A stretch of 64,000 bases of DNA from Pholiota molesta (lineage: Eukaryota > Basidiomycota > Agaricomycetes > Agaricales > Strophariaceae). The DNA lies in NCBI GenBank assembly GCA_014925825.1, contig JACGCK010000001.1:744001-808000 (forward strand). Reading direction: 5' to 3'. Under the pieces are notes generated by a model. That model was not told the DNA's origin, made no database searches, and was given only the letters and a program-made list of their open reading frames with translations. The translations under genes and the position numbers were made by a program. The first letter of the stretch is position 1. The number at the start of each line of letters is the position of its first letter. This document shows, piece after piece, positions 1 to 11,500 of the stretch.

Positions 1-1457
1 CCTCGGATGGTTGTGAGTTAGACGAGCATGTCATACAAGTTGTAGGACTAAGATAGTAAATGAAAGTACCTGGGAGGAAATATGTGTTCAGATATTTTAC
101 TTTTCGGATTTCGCAGCGATTCGGAGGTCTCCAGCGATTCCAATCCACCTCAGAATGTTCTTAAATGAACACAAGGGATTGTGATGGCAATCGCGTCGGT
201 ATTTCGGATTATACAGGGGAGCGGAAGAACTCGAAGGCTGCGCAATCGAGTGTGGTGTCTTCGCCAAAGAAATGTACCCGCAAATGCAGCTCTCTTCCCT
301 AGCGAGCGTGTGTACCACTATAAATTGTGAAACTTGGTGGTGTCTTGACATTTTTATTATCTTTGGGTCTAGGCCACTGTGAACGACTCGAATCTGACGC
401 GAATCTAGGGTGATGTGTGTGTGCTGCAAGCTATTCACGTTCGAAGGGAAGCATGCGCTTTGCGCCTGTGTTGGACCAAGGGGAAAGTTTTCAGTAACGC
501 CGAGGGATTGTGGCGACAACGATCGCATATCCAGATCGCCAAATCAACCACGGCGGACATGAGGCTGGTCTTGCATATGGTCGTATGGAGTGGTGAGTAC
601 CATATTGCCTGATCCTACGCGATGCTTCCCAGACGAAATGAGAATGCGACGCCGACGAATCACGACGCCTAGACCTTAAAGCAGCGAATATTGGAATGAA
701 GAATTCGACTCAGGCTAGAAGATAGACATACTCAGCATAAAGCACTATATAAGGCTAATTTGGCCATAGTTTGCGCTTTTGGAATATACAAGAAATTTTG
801 ACGCATGGCGGAGTATTTAAGGATAATGATCGTCAGGTGCGGTATTTGATCTCGATTCACCATAGAGATCTGGTGTGCCGGATTTAACATTTACGTAGAG
901 CGAGCTTTGAGATTTTTATTGCCTGCTTCTCACCTAAAATGATAAATCATCGACGATCCTTCGGACGTGGAGGAGTCGGCCATTACGCTTTGATTACGCT
1001 TAGGAAAGTTCCGAATATGCGCCAAAATGTGGGTCAGAGCTCGAAATAGGCAGAGGTTAACACAAGAACCGTGGTTCGCACAAAGAGTTCAGGTTCTATG
1101 GCAAATATACTGCGTCCTCGATATGGTCGTGGGGAGAGTCCAAAATTTCAAAATCATGCGGTGGGTAACGAAGGCTTGGACCACGAATCATTATTACAGA
1201 GCATGGTGCATGAAGTGAAACCTATAAAAAGGGTTAGTTTCCGCTGGATGTTGCAGTTCATCCCTTGCTTTGCATTTGTTCTCAAGTGTTTTCGATATTC
1301 TGTGTTTTTATCATGTGCTATTTTCGAAGGTGTGTTGGCAGTGATAAAAAGCAAGGACAAGAATGACTCACGATTAAACCTGCTGGCCACAGAGTTCGTA
1401 ATGTGTATACAAAGTAAACGAATTCTTTCTCAGTCTTTGATTCCATTGACATTATTT
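1..1457. other. No supportable gene
   Basis: No reading frame here resembles a known family, and short open frames lie on both strands without splice logic that joins them. The stretch may be intergenic, or the decayed flank of the F-box-like fragment to its right. Confidence 0.4.
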
Positions 1458-1797
1458 CTGGAAGATGTGGCCATGGTGTTACGCTGGTATATATTTCACT
1501 TCGTGCGTCAGATGCGATGTTAAACTGAATGATTTGTCCTCCAGCCAGAAGAAGAGGTGTGTAGTTGTCGAGACCGGAGAATGCAAGTCTAATTGGCGCC
1601 GACAGATCAAATGCGACCTGGTGAATTGCAAATTCAGTCCGGCGCACCCAAGCACCTGCCAACCGCCGCATTGTACTCAATCTTGTTGGCAATAGTAGGT
1701 CATTTTCCATGAGTGCGCGTAACTGGCCTAATGTTACATACCAGTCATCAGTACCCCCAGCAGTATTCTCCACACATCGAGAAATTATGTCCAACAT
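1458..1797 (-). CDS. F-box-like protein fragment (tentative)
   Basis: A minus-strand open stretch encodes a segment with the spacing RLSTMRRLAGAW, then a run of hydrophobic strand-like residues and LLLAGGQIIQFN. This spacing resembles the region after the F-box in many basidiomycete F-box proteins (RL..L..AW, then a GG..Q strand), but no F-box itself is visible. No clear upstream exon or start could be joined: the ATG at 1797 is only the first one in the open frame. It may be an internal exon, a relic of an F-box gene, or chance. The identification rests on pattern alone. Confidence 0.25.
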
Positions 1798-2075
1798 GTA
1801 GCAATTAAGCTGGGATTGTCGGCTGGTGGAGTGTATAGCGTTTCGTTCAAGAGCCTGAAGCCTGGATAAATGAGACGAGAAGGGAAAAAGTAATATGCAT
1901 GAAACGGCTAATAAATACAGTACATAGAATAGAGTTGCAACTTGACAAGGCGCTATTTGCGAGCGGGAGTAATTATTATCTGAAAGGCCCCGAATTAAGT
2001 ACGGGTCGAATTTTTAAAGCGAGTGGTCGGGCAAGAAAGGATGCGCAGGCTCACCGATGTCCTCCAAGGTCCGCG

Positions 2076-2567
2076 TCAAGCATCACCAATATCGTGCTTC
2101 TTTTTCAACTGTGCTAATTCTTCTTCTCGTCTTGCCAGATCAGCCTTGGCGGCGGCGGCGTCTTGTTTCGCGGGCATATGGTATAGGACGACAATATAGC
2201 GCTCTTGCAGATGGAAACCATTTAAATGATCTAGTGCATTCTTGGCCTGTAGTAATTTGGAATACGGTCGTTGTAAGTGCCTCATGGAGTAAGTATCTAG
2301 TATTGAAGTACACTCACATCCATAACGTCGTCATATACAACGAAAGCCGTCCCTTTAGTCTTCTGCTCATTTCCTATACGAATTTGGCGGATGCTGCCAT
2401 AACGGCCGAAAAGGTCATACAAGTCCTCCCCAGTGATTTGATAGCTGAGATTTTTTACAAAGAGGATTCTATTTGCACCAGTTGGAAGCTTTGTCTAGAT
2501 ATAGTATCGTCAAGTCGTCGAGGAAGGATAGATGTGGAGGACTTACTGTTGGTCTTGCAAGGGCCAT
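2076..2567 (-). CDS. SF3B6: Splicing factor 3B subunit 6 (p14)
   Basis: This is the small RNA-recognition-motif subunit of the SF3b complex in U2 snRNP, which contacts the intron branch-point adenosine. Three exons fit without gaps: 2547-2567, 2318-2488 and 2076-2246, giving 120 residues against about 125 for family members. The RRM begins with NRILFVKNLSYQ (RNP2) and has GTAFVVYDD (RNP1). The family's C-terminal AKNALDHLNGFHLQERYIVV and a charged Lys/Glu tail follow. The first exon carries only seven codons (MALARPT). The next gene to the right is the GPI-anchored PEBP protein on the same strand, after an 800-base gap. Identity is close to certain from the conserved C-terminal half. Confidence 0.95.
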
Positions 2568-3384
2568 GATATGAGTGAATGAAGTCAGCAACCGTGGTTC
2601 GGCTTTTCCCCTCTTTGTGTTGTCCTGCTTGCCAAGAGCTTCTTGAGCAGGTCCCCATTACCACTTTTGGACGTATAAAAAGGAAATTCGAAACATACTT
2701 GACTCTCTATCCAGCGCCTGATTAACATCAATGAAGCAAGTAATTTCCAACAGAACCATGATATCATCTTGATTTTGAAGAAAAAGTACTTCATCTTCAA
2801 AGTCACAGCTACCAAAAAAAGTTATAGCAAAGCTATATTTACACTTGCAGATTAAATCGATTACATCTTAAGAAGGCTCAGGCTACTCAATTCATCTAGA
2901 TCAACCAGTGGTAGGTCACAAACAGCGCTGGATAGTAGAGGACCATTCTACAGCAGGTGAACCATTTATAACACAGCACGCTAATTCAGCTGCTGTTATG
3001 CATACCGCCTGGGCGATGCATCCTGATCGAAATTTCTAGCTGAACCAACAGCGATGAATTGTCCTTTTGTCAAAATTTTTTTCTGAAATTTTTTTTAACT
3101 CAAGTGCAAGCAATTTCAAGGACTGGAGCATGGCAGCTGGCTGGCCATTAGTGGTTTCATTACGGCCTTGGCTGATAGAAATTACGAAGCCACTTTCTGC
3201 AGGAGAGTATGTATATTTTGAATTGTCTTGGAACGACAAAGTAGATAATAGTTCTTGCGAAGTAAATTCATTCATAGTCAAACTAGTCAAGACCCAACAC
3301 TATGTATGTCCATTGGACTTTTGATTCAGTGTCCGTCGTTCGCTGGCTAAAAAAGTAAAAAGATTACAGTACCAGCATTTCCCT
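2568..3384. other. Intergenic, no gene seen
   Basis: About 800 bases between SF3B6 and the PEBP-like gene. Short open frames on both strands have no recognisable content. The part next to 2568 presumably holds the SF3B6 promoter, and the part next to 3384 the 3' UTR of the PEBP-like gene. Confidence 0.5.
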
Positions 3385-4413
3385 CTACAATAAATAAACC
3401 ACCAGAACGCTCAGAATTGCTAAGCCCGCTGCAGCTTTATCCCCAGGTCGATACATTGTAATCGACATTCCAGCCGACGCGGAAGTCGGACTCGCGTTGG
3501 CTGGCATATCTGTTGATGTATCTGTCGGAAGGCTGGGGACTGAATCTGTGGTAAGTGTAGGAACTGGCAAGGATTCAGTGTCGGGCGGCGAAGTTGGAAT
3601 ATCGGTGGGAGTAGCAGTGTCGGTGTTAGTGTCGGTGGTCGACGAGGTCGAAGATGAGTCATCTGGTCCAACCAAAAAATAGGTTCCAGCAATTGGCGAT
3701 CCTAAATTTGTTTCCATAACAAAATCGGATGCACTGAAGTTCGTCCTTGGAGTAGTGGCGTTTACAAACATAGACGCAGTTGTGTCGAAACCATCGGGTT
3801 GATCGAAGACGAGAACGACGTATCTGTGAATTAAATTACATTTGTAAGTCCTGCATGGACGGAGTATATGGAAGTTAATTTACCGATGAGGATCAGAGCC
3901 TGGAGGAGGCGTTGGAGAGAAGAATTCCATAAGCGCTGGGCTAGAATTTGAAAGCAAGCCCGTAGTGCTATCGGCCATAAAGTCTCCGCCAACAAAATGC
4001 AAAAACTCAGATATATTGGGCATCTGAGGTGTAGGCGCGTCTGGGTCCACGATTATCAAAACAAATGTGGATAGGCTCATATCCATATTTGAGTCTGACT
4101 CGGAAGTATCAAGGAAGAACATGGGTTCATCGGCAGTTTCTGGTGAAATACGCTATGAACAAACATCGGGGCGGATAACATCTGAATGATACTGACGTTC
4201 CATAGTCAAAAGAATTCCTGGAACAACATCCACGGTGTCCATGGTCACTGAGTCCGTGAAGGTAATGTTTATGAGTGCCATGGGATCGAACGAATCTATG
4301 ACGTCGGGAACAATTTGTGCCATACTGAAGGCCGTGGTGACATTGCTCAGTGCGTCCGTCTGCGCGAAGGCGCTATTGAGAAACAAGCCTATAGAGAGGA
4401 TCACTGGGAGCAT
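3385..4413 (-). CDS. Secreted PEBP-domain protein with Ser/Thr stalk and GPI signal
   Basis: Three exons make a protein of about 300 residues. Residues 1-17 are a signal peptide ending in AFA. The middle holds the phosphatidylethanolamine-binding fold: the ligand-site motif DPDAP near residue 104 with a His shortly after it (SEFLHFV), and HRYVVLVF near 157. A Ser/Thr/Pro-rich stalk follows, then a hydrophobic end (GLAILSVLVVYLL) typical of GPI attachment. The introns are supported: a phase-1 junction restores QTADEPMFF, and a second junction restores PHRYVVLVF across a 62-base intron. PEBP proteins are usually cytosolic, so this one probably sits at the cell wall or plasma membrane. Ligand and role are unknown. 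Confidence 0.85.
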
Positions 4414-4976
4414 GATGATTGAAACCTCCGGAAAATAACCACAAGAGCTGAGACGTACAACTTATATATCTCGTCTTCCTCGAATACGATGGGATATTCC
4501 TTCCTGTAAATGCGCTTTGATGGCACACGAGGTCTAAAATAAAAGAGAAAACTCACAAACGGTGGCCAATACCCGAGACTCAAAAATTAGGGAGGTATCT
4601 GCAGCGCCGCCGAAGGGGTCAATGAGAAGAGAGTGATCTGTTTTGCCCGAGAACCTTGGGAAATGAGATATTATGGTGTTAGCTGAATGATTCTGCAGAC
4701 ACGCTGCGGAAGTGGGCCGAAAAATGACCCGGGCCGTGAACAGAACGGGTGTACCGAGAGGAAGACAGGAAGCAAAGGAGGCACGCTGCCGCGTGCATGA
4801 GAATTTAGGGTGTAACAGCACGGTATGTCGGAAAAGATGGAAAGAAGAGTACTCATCACATGTAGTAAGCTGCACGGTGAGGTAGCTTTCTGGAAAGAGC
4901 ATCCAATGTCAATAAAATTATGTCTACATGCTGACAAGGCAAGGATTTCAAGTTGATGCATGCTGCCACCGTTTTA
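4414..4976. other. Promoter of PEBP-like gene and 3' region of LCL2
   Basis: Both flanking genes read leftwards. Open frames here (for example 4534-4902, minus) lack recognisable domains and cannot be spliced into either neighbour with confidence. Confidence 0.45.
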
Positions 4977-5404
4977 TCACTTCCTGGATTTTGCACCTTT
5001 CCTCATCAACCTCTCCACCTCGGTACACTCCTTCTGTCCTCGAGTGCAGATGACAGTCGCATCGTCCACATCGCCTTCCGTGTCTGGCACAATGCATTTG
5101 ATGTCTTCTGGATTGGGACATGGGCAATCTACTGGTTTGTCCACGCAATCCAACGTTTCTGGGCAAAGATATTGCGAACATGCAACTACGATCATCGTCA
5201 GACACAGTGCTGATATGCATAGATCCACAATAAGGGGCGCGTACCACTGTCAGAGTAGGCGGCCCACTGAGATGCGCCTGACCGCTGCTGTTGCTGTTGG
5301 TGATGTTGTTGTTGTCCAAACATGTTTTCGAAGAAATTGAATTGAGCAGCAACAAGTTGCAGACCAAAGAGGAAAAGAAGGGGTAGTACAAGAGATCGAT
5401 GCAT
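4977..5404 (-). CDS. LCL2: Long chronological lifespan protein 2 (LCL2), ER protein
   Basis: A small secretory-pathway protein that in yeast is linked to ER-associated degradation and chronological lifespan. Two exons (5245-5404 and 4977-5185) give 122 residues, the usual family length. It has an N-terminal signal sequence ([17 protein letters not shown]), then [10 protein letters not shown] and a Gln/His-rich tract, a common feature of fungal LCL2. The family core follows: [25 protein letters not shown] and a final [10 protein letters not shown]. Six or more cysteines suggest disulfides in the ER lumen. The intron junction restores the Cys before SQYLCP. The start at 5404 is chosen because it places the signal peptide at the N-terminus. 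Confidence 0.9.
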
Positions 5405-5888
5405 CTTGCTTAAGCAGTCTGTTGGAGGCGCTTGGAAAGAGAGCACGTAGCTAGTGAAGATAAGTAAAGTACTTGGCGGAAGATCAAAGTCAACGTCACA
5501 AGGGTATGCAGCGACGTGTTCAGTTTCCGCCGCGTATCGTTCCCACCGGTCCGGTACGCCGCTAAAGCTAATGCCGCCTCTACATTGCCTCTACATAACT
5601 CACGGCGGCTATTTTGATGAAGGCTAGAGAGCGTAGCCGGAAGAAATAGCATTTCTCATGCAATTACAAGAATAAATTCTTTCTATTTTTTTTTTTTTTT
5701 GCACTCGCTACTACATTGACCATAACCACCACTGGTGTCACTGATTAACTATTTGATGCAAATTTCATGTTCAAGTTTCCTTCCTGCTTTCCTCCTTTGA
5801 CTTGATCAAGGAGTGCTAACGATCACAGCGCCAGTAGCTTGAACCATATCAGGAGGCCTGAGGACCCGGAAATGAGTCAAGTAGTCTT
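5405..5888. other. Intergenic with a poly-T tract
   Basis: Upstream region of LCL2. It holds a run of T residues near 5684-5700, which could act as a nucleosome-excluding promoter element for LCL2 on the minus strand (where it reads poly-A). No gene is seen. Confidence 0.4.
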
Positions 5889-6654
5889 TCAGAAAAAATC
5901 GCAATCAAACCAAGATAAAGTGAAGACTCCACTACTGGTTCCCAGATCCAAGATCTGAATGTTGGGTTTAGCGGGGGAAGCAACAACATGGACAGTATGT
6001 CCATTCAATTGTCCTAAGTTGACGACTTGGCGGACGCCAAAGCCTGCAACATTGACACAAGTAAGGGTGAGACCTGCAGAGAAACCACCACAGGGGCCTT
6101 GGGATTCGCTGACCCGAAAGACGAGGAAGATAAATATGAGAAGCTATGTAGACGGAGTGACCCTGGATTCAAGGTAGAATTACGCAATATTCAACGTCAA
6201 GTGCTGCTACTTTGAGGGATAGTGCCGCAATAGTTAGACTCGGCGAGAGAAATTGAAGAACATGTTTGAACCGGGAAAAGTAATGCACTTGAACGAGGAT
6301 GAAGAATAATTGACACACCAAGAGGGTTTATATGTCTTTCAGTTCTGTACAAGGATTCCATAAGAGCATCAAACTTCCAACCATCTGACAGATTGCCCTT
6401 ACTGTAGAGCAGTTCATCTGTCGTATTCGGGAGAATACCTAGAGCAGCAGACTCGGATTTGTATGCTGCCACCATGGCAAAGCATGCGGCAAGCTCGTCA
6501 ATCTAATCAGTAGGTGCTATTTTTACTGACCTTCAGCGCTATGTTTGTTGCTAGTAATCGCCAGTAATAATTCCGCGAAGCAAGAGGAAGCATAAGAATG
6601 CGAGAGTTCACGAGGAATACACCATAATTTTTACAACCCAAGCTTAGAAGTCCA
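5889..6654 (-). CDS. Unidentified spliced gene or gene remnant
   Basis: I do not recognise this protein. The last exon (about 5889-6143) runs open for 84 codons. It starts with a hydrophobic segment (LLIFIFLVF), then GPCGGFSAGLTLTC and VNLGQLNGHTVHVVASPAKP, which looks protein-like rather than random. Upstream an exon up to 6475 encodes ALGILPNTTDELLYSKGNLS. It joins across a short intron (donor GTCAGT, acceptor TTAG near 6506) to a further exon encoding SRNYYWRLLATNIALK. The junction between 6143 and about 6340 could not be resolved, and the 5' end is unclear, with an in-frame stop near 6650. It may be an intact unknown gene, or a decayed or indel-damaged one. Confidence 0.4.
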
Positions 6655-6980
6655 GGCTACTAGCTACTACATCCCACTGTTCACAGGATGTGTGAAGGTA
6701 GAGTATAATGAGTAGCAGATTGCCAAATATTTCAGCTTTCAAGGAATGTCTGGCATGTGTAGAATCGAACATACAGCGCCTCGAGGCTGTTCGAAGCGTG
6801 GTGATGGTTCAAAAGCAAGAGAGGACGATAGTCACGATGTTTGCTGAACGCGTTACGTCACGCGACTGTGACGTGCCACGATGTCAAGTTGAACATTTTG
6901 AGCAAATTGCTTTTCTCCCAGTTGAAGCCACTGACCACCCCTAGCTGTTTCGAAATCAGACGCTCGTTACTCCCCGTCCC
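6655..6980. other. Probable divergent promoter
   Basis: Lies between the unidentified minus-strand gene and the plus-strand KEN-box protein. It contains a CGCGTTACGTCACGCGACTG segment near 6849-6868 with a TTACGTCA core, which resembles a CRE/ATF-type bZIP site. No gene seen. Confidence 0.35.
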
Positions 6981-7952
6981 ATGCAACGCCCCGGCCCTCT
7001 CCAGGAGCTCCCTCTTGAAGCCTTCCTTCTCCCGGCCCCATCTTCCCTCAAGCCGATCAAGCTCAGCAAACGCCCGCATTCACCGGGTGGCCCAACACCG
7101 TTCAGCCCCGCCAAACGCAGAATCCTCAGCGAAGAGGGCATATTCTCTTCGGAAATGACCTCCAAGAGCCCCCTGCCGCGTGGAAAGGACGCTTTCGCGT
7201 CTCCAGCTCGCTTCAGCAAAGTCCTCGCTGGCCCCGCCAGCCCCGCACGCGTATTAGATTTTGGTTTGCCGAAGAACGGCGGAGGAGATCCACAGAAACG
7301 CTCCGCTGTACACTCAATGACGACTCGAAATGCCAGTTCAAGCCAAATCTCGTCGTCTTCGTCGTCCCGCTCAGGACTCGCTCCTTCGCCCGAGCTCAAG
7401 CCAAGGAGCACGCGAACACCAGCCGTGACGAGCGAGTCTCAATCTGGCATGAATTCCTTTGATGAGCTGTCTTCGCTTTCTTTGTCCCCCCTCCCAGCTT
7501 CCCTCACCTTCGTTCCCCGAGAGTTGCCACCGCAGGCAGATCCACGGTCTATCCACTACCCCGGCTTTTCCGTATTCCAGGACTCGCATACCATCATCTA
7601 CCCGTCTGCACAAACCGACGAGCTCCCTGCTTCGTCTTCTGACGACATGGAGGTGGATGTTGACATTTACAAAGAGAATCAGCCCCCGCGTCGCAAGATT
7701 CGAAAGGCGGCGACAGAGCCGACCAAGTCAACCAAGGCCGATCTGTCTTCTCCGGGTGGCACATCTCTCAAAAAGTCGTACTCAGCCAACGACACTCCTC
7801 GAATAACAATGGCGTGGAACGGTGGTGGCCAGGCGAGGAGCGTGAGGTCACCCTCTCTGACGCCTCAGAACCACCTCTACAGAGGTATGCGTCAACTGAT
7901 GAAGGACGAACTGGAAGTTGGAGAGGGCCAGAGCGGCGGCGACGACTATTGA
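6981..7952 (+). CDS. Disordered SP/TP-rich protein with a KEN box
   Basis: A single 323-codon exon with no intron, unusual among its neighbours. The protein is almost entirely low-complexity: Ser-rich runs, many Ser-Pro and Thr-Pro sites and basic patches (KRRILSEEG; RRKIRKA). Two short segments look more conserved: SPAKRRILSEEGIFSS near residues 43-58 and YPGFSVFQDSHTIIY near 193-207. Residues 231-233 read KEN followed by QPP. KEN is the degron recognised by the anaphase-promoting complex with Cdh1, and it sits just before a basic cluster. This suggests a cell-cycle regulated nuclear protein, but no catalytic or known binding domain is visible. Family not recognised; function is inference only. 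Confidence 0.7.
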   Translation: MQRPGPLQELPLEAFLLPAPSSLKPIKLSKRPHSPGGPTPFSPAKRRILSEEGIFSSEMTSKSPLPRGKDAFASPARFSKVLAGPASPARVLDFGLPKNGGGDPQKRSAVHSMTTRNASSSQISSSSSSRSGLAPSPELKPRSTRTPAVTSESQSGMNSFDELSSLSLSPLPASLTFVPRELPPQADPRSIHYPGFSVFQDSHTIIYPSAQTDELPASSSDDMEVDVDIYKENQPPRRKIRKAATEPTKSTKADLSSPGGTSLKKSYSANDTPRITMAWNGGGQARSVRSPSLTPQNHLYRGMRQLMKDELEVGEGQSGGDDY

Positions 7953-8532
7953 GTGGAACAACCGCCTCGGATAAACTATGGGCACCTGCAGCATCCGCAA
8001 TGAATTTCCGGAATTTCCAACCTCAACCCCCAAATTTCCCTATCTAATAAAGCGCAGACGGGTCGGACCTCGAACAAGTCCCGAACGCCACTTCCGCAAG
8101 CAAAGCCTCAAGTCTTTCAATCTCAATCATCTTTATGCATCAATCCAAACGGTCTATTCTCCATTTTTATTCTTTCTATTCACGACTACGCCATGTTCTG
8201 TTTTATATCCTCGATTTGTACAATTTTCCAAACCATCTTGCATCATATCTCGTCCCCTCTAGTTCTAGTTCCTGTAGTCACTTATACATACATCTCACAT
8301 ACTTACCTTTCCTATACAGTAGCCTAAGTAGCTAAACAGCTAGCACACGCAGAGACACGCACTGTTCCGAGCGTCGCTGTGGGGATATTTTGTACATAGC
8401 GTCGAGTTATGCTCTACCCAGCCCAATTTATGAATGAAAGATATATGAATATGAAGAAAGTGCCAAAATTAAGAATGTTTTTATACATAGCTCAAAGTCT
8501 CGATATTTACTCTACTTTTGTCTCTTTTGCAT
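7953..8532. other. Shared 3' region between converging genes
   Basis: The KEN-box gene and RPA190 converge here. Pyrimidine-rich plus-strand sequence and several T-rich stretches fit 3' UTRs and termination regions. Open frames inside are short and without domains. Confidence 0.5.
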
Positions 8533-11500
8533 TCATGAAACAATGGGATTGGCCGGCATCACAACGTCGAACACGCCAGTGCCCGTCGCATTAGGTCGAC
8601 CGATAACAATGTTACCCGAGGGCGTTGTCAGGTCGTCGAAATCACCGAACAGCGTCGCATCGGACAAGAAAGCAGCTGTGGTCTCATAAGACGCTTTCAA
8701 GAGCGGTGACGGACTCGTGGATATGCCCTTCCGATTGAACGGCTTGTAACCACCATCGAAAGTCTATCAGAAAGGTAATGCGATAGTGATTTAGAAGGTC
8801 TTCCTTGAAATTGAACAAAAACAATGTAGCACGCACCATATAGTCCGCAATCAGTTCAAGATGGCGCTTATTCACATCGATGCTGTAAACAGCAAAGATT
8901 CCTTTCATCTCGCGCAAGATCGCCGCACGCGCCATCTCGACCCCATAAGTTTTGAGGATCGCGTAGATATCGTTCGAATATATCTCATCATCTTCCAGAA
9001 TGCTCTCATCGGATCCAGCGGCGAAATCCCACATCCCACGCAGATTGGAGCCATTGGTGGTAAGCTAAAAGAAAGAAGAAATGGTTAGGAGATTGATCGA
9101 TATCATGAAAGAAACACCTGGATCAGGATGGAACAATGCGCACCTTAATCCCCGTCTCGCCGGGTTTCGTGTCCTTGACTTGGAAACAGTCTGAAATCCC
9201 AGGAATTTCGCGAATGATGGTACCACGGCACGCTCGTTCGATAATACCCACGAAGAGCAATTTTGGCATGTCAGTAGCGAACTAGCCACACGCACACAAA
9301 AAAATCAGCAATAGCTAGTGCAATGACGTAGGCTTTGAAAACTCACTTCGAGCGCGAAGGTACACCGTTCTTCCTTGAAGTCGAACGAAGTGCATTGCTG
9401 CATGTACTTCTGGAAGGTCGATGATATATGCTCCACTATCGACCGGAAGCTCTTCTTCTTGGGCTTTTTCACCTCGTCCTTCACGGCCTCGTCGTCGCTC
9501 GCAAGTGCTGCTTCAAGGGTAGCATCATCGTAGGCGCCGATTTCTTCCGCGTCATCCTCATCATCGCTGTCGTAGGTCGCCTGCTGCTTCTTCTGTCTGG
9601 CATGCTTCTCCTCATCCGCGTCGCCATCGCCCACTTCGCTCCCTTCGTCGTCGTCTTTCTTCTTCTTCGGTTCCCCGCCTTCCTCATCCTCTTCAGCTTC
9701 GCCGGCTTTAGCTCTGACTGCCTTGCCCTGGCCAATTTGGGATATCTGACTCTTGAGATCGATGTCGAGCTTCTTCATCTCTGAAACGATTTCCTTCTTG
9801 AGGTTAAGAGGGAACTGGACAGCGAAACTAGAAAGAATCTCCGTTGTTTCGAGGTCATACTCCGCTTGGTACTCCTCTTTGGGATAGAAATTGATGTCCA
9901 CCGTGAACTGGGTACGACGAGCGTCGCCTTGAGTGCGTAGTTCTTCCTGAACGGTGACATTTTCGACGACTTGCGAAAGTGTGACACGACTCGCTCTCTT
10001 GCAGAAAAGGGCCACCTCTTCTTCCGAAACACCGGGCTTCACTTTCATGGTCATTGAAGGCGTTTTGGGCTTTTGGGAAGCCGTCATAACGATTTCTCGA
10101 AGGCGAGGAATACCAAGAGTGACATTTGCAGCACCATGCCCTAAGATCACTTGTTAATGGGAGTTTCAAAAACTGGAGACATCCACGTACCAGCAAAATG
10201 GAAAGTATTAAGCGTCATCTGCGTCGACGGCTCACCAACACTTGATGAAAAAGGATAGAATTAGAATATTGTACACGAAAGAGGCATAAGCGACCACATA
10301 CCCTTGTGATGCGAGCAAACCAACAGCTTCACCAGGCTCTACCAAGCTTCTCATATATTTATGCTGCATTAACGAACGGAAATTCTTCGTGCTTAATAAT
10401 CCTTTCGGCTCTTCCAGTTTTTGGTCGATTTGGAATCAGCCAAATGCTGAGGCTTAGATTTGACATACTCCTGTACTGCAAGAGCGAATTCTTCGGACGT
10501 GCTTCCTAGGAATCGGCTCGGACTGTAGCGAGAGAGGGCAGGGGCAAATTCGTGTTTTCTCTTTCGATTTGATTTTGATAAGACCGTTTTCATGTAATCC
10601 ACGGCTGTATTGTGGTCAACAATGTCGTTGACTCTGTATGGTTCCAGGCGTCGGCTGAAAGTGGTCGAGTTCTGGGCAATGAAGTCGAATTGATATAGAT
10701 GCTTTTGCTTCGTCACGTCTAGAGCATCGCCTCCGTATGCGAATTGGTAGATAGAGTTGTCGCTACCGCGGACGGTGTTATCGTAGTGCACCCGAATGCC
10801 TTCCAAATGTTTGATCAAGCATCGCTGTAGATAACCGGAACGGGATGTCTTGACAGCAGTATCGATCAATCCTTCACGGCCAGCCATACAATGGAAGTAA
10901 AATTCTTGGGGCTTGATACCAGTCAAGAAACGGCTTGCCACATAACCACCGGCTATAGCCTTGGTCTCAAAGGGTCGGAATGAGGGAAGGGTCTTGCCAC
11001 TGACCATTACTGGTACACGACGACCTTCGAGTTCTTGTTGACCAAGACCGCAAGAAATCTGTCGAACATTGACGGCAGAGCCCTTGGCACCAGAAAGAGT
11101 CATGGTCTGCATGTGGTTGTAGGGGAACTTCCGGAGGAGGCCATCAGGCAAACAGTTGTCCGAAATAGATGACGTCAATTTCGAAAGCTTGGTTTTGACC
11201 GTCATATCCAGACCAGCCATCTTGTTATCATCCCGCAACACATCTTCCAGGAGGTCTCGGAGGGCAGAAGGAATTTCGGCTTTGGATAAGTTGGCAAGCG
11301 AGGGGAAATTCTCAATAGCACCCTGTTGTCCTAAATCCTTGCCTTTGTTGAGAAGCTCGACCCGCTTGCTATCGCCTGTCGGCGTCAGCATCAGATCATC
11401 CATGCGACAAGTGAAAGCGCGATGTTGCAAAAACTTTGTGAAGAGTCGACTGAGAACTCCAAGAAGCTTTCCTGCGACATCGGAACCGTATAATTCGTAG

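Noticed and set aside
3497..3682. Plus-strand Val/Ser-rich frame
   Set aside because: Antisense of the Thr/Asp/Ser stalk of the PEBP-like protein.
9428..9784. Plus-strand open frame inside RPA190
   Set aside because: It is the antisense of the Lys/Glu/Asp-rich insert of RPA190; the low-complexity codons give long open frames on the other strand. No domain.
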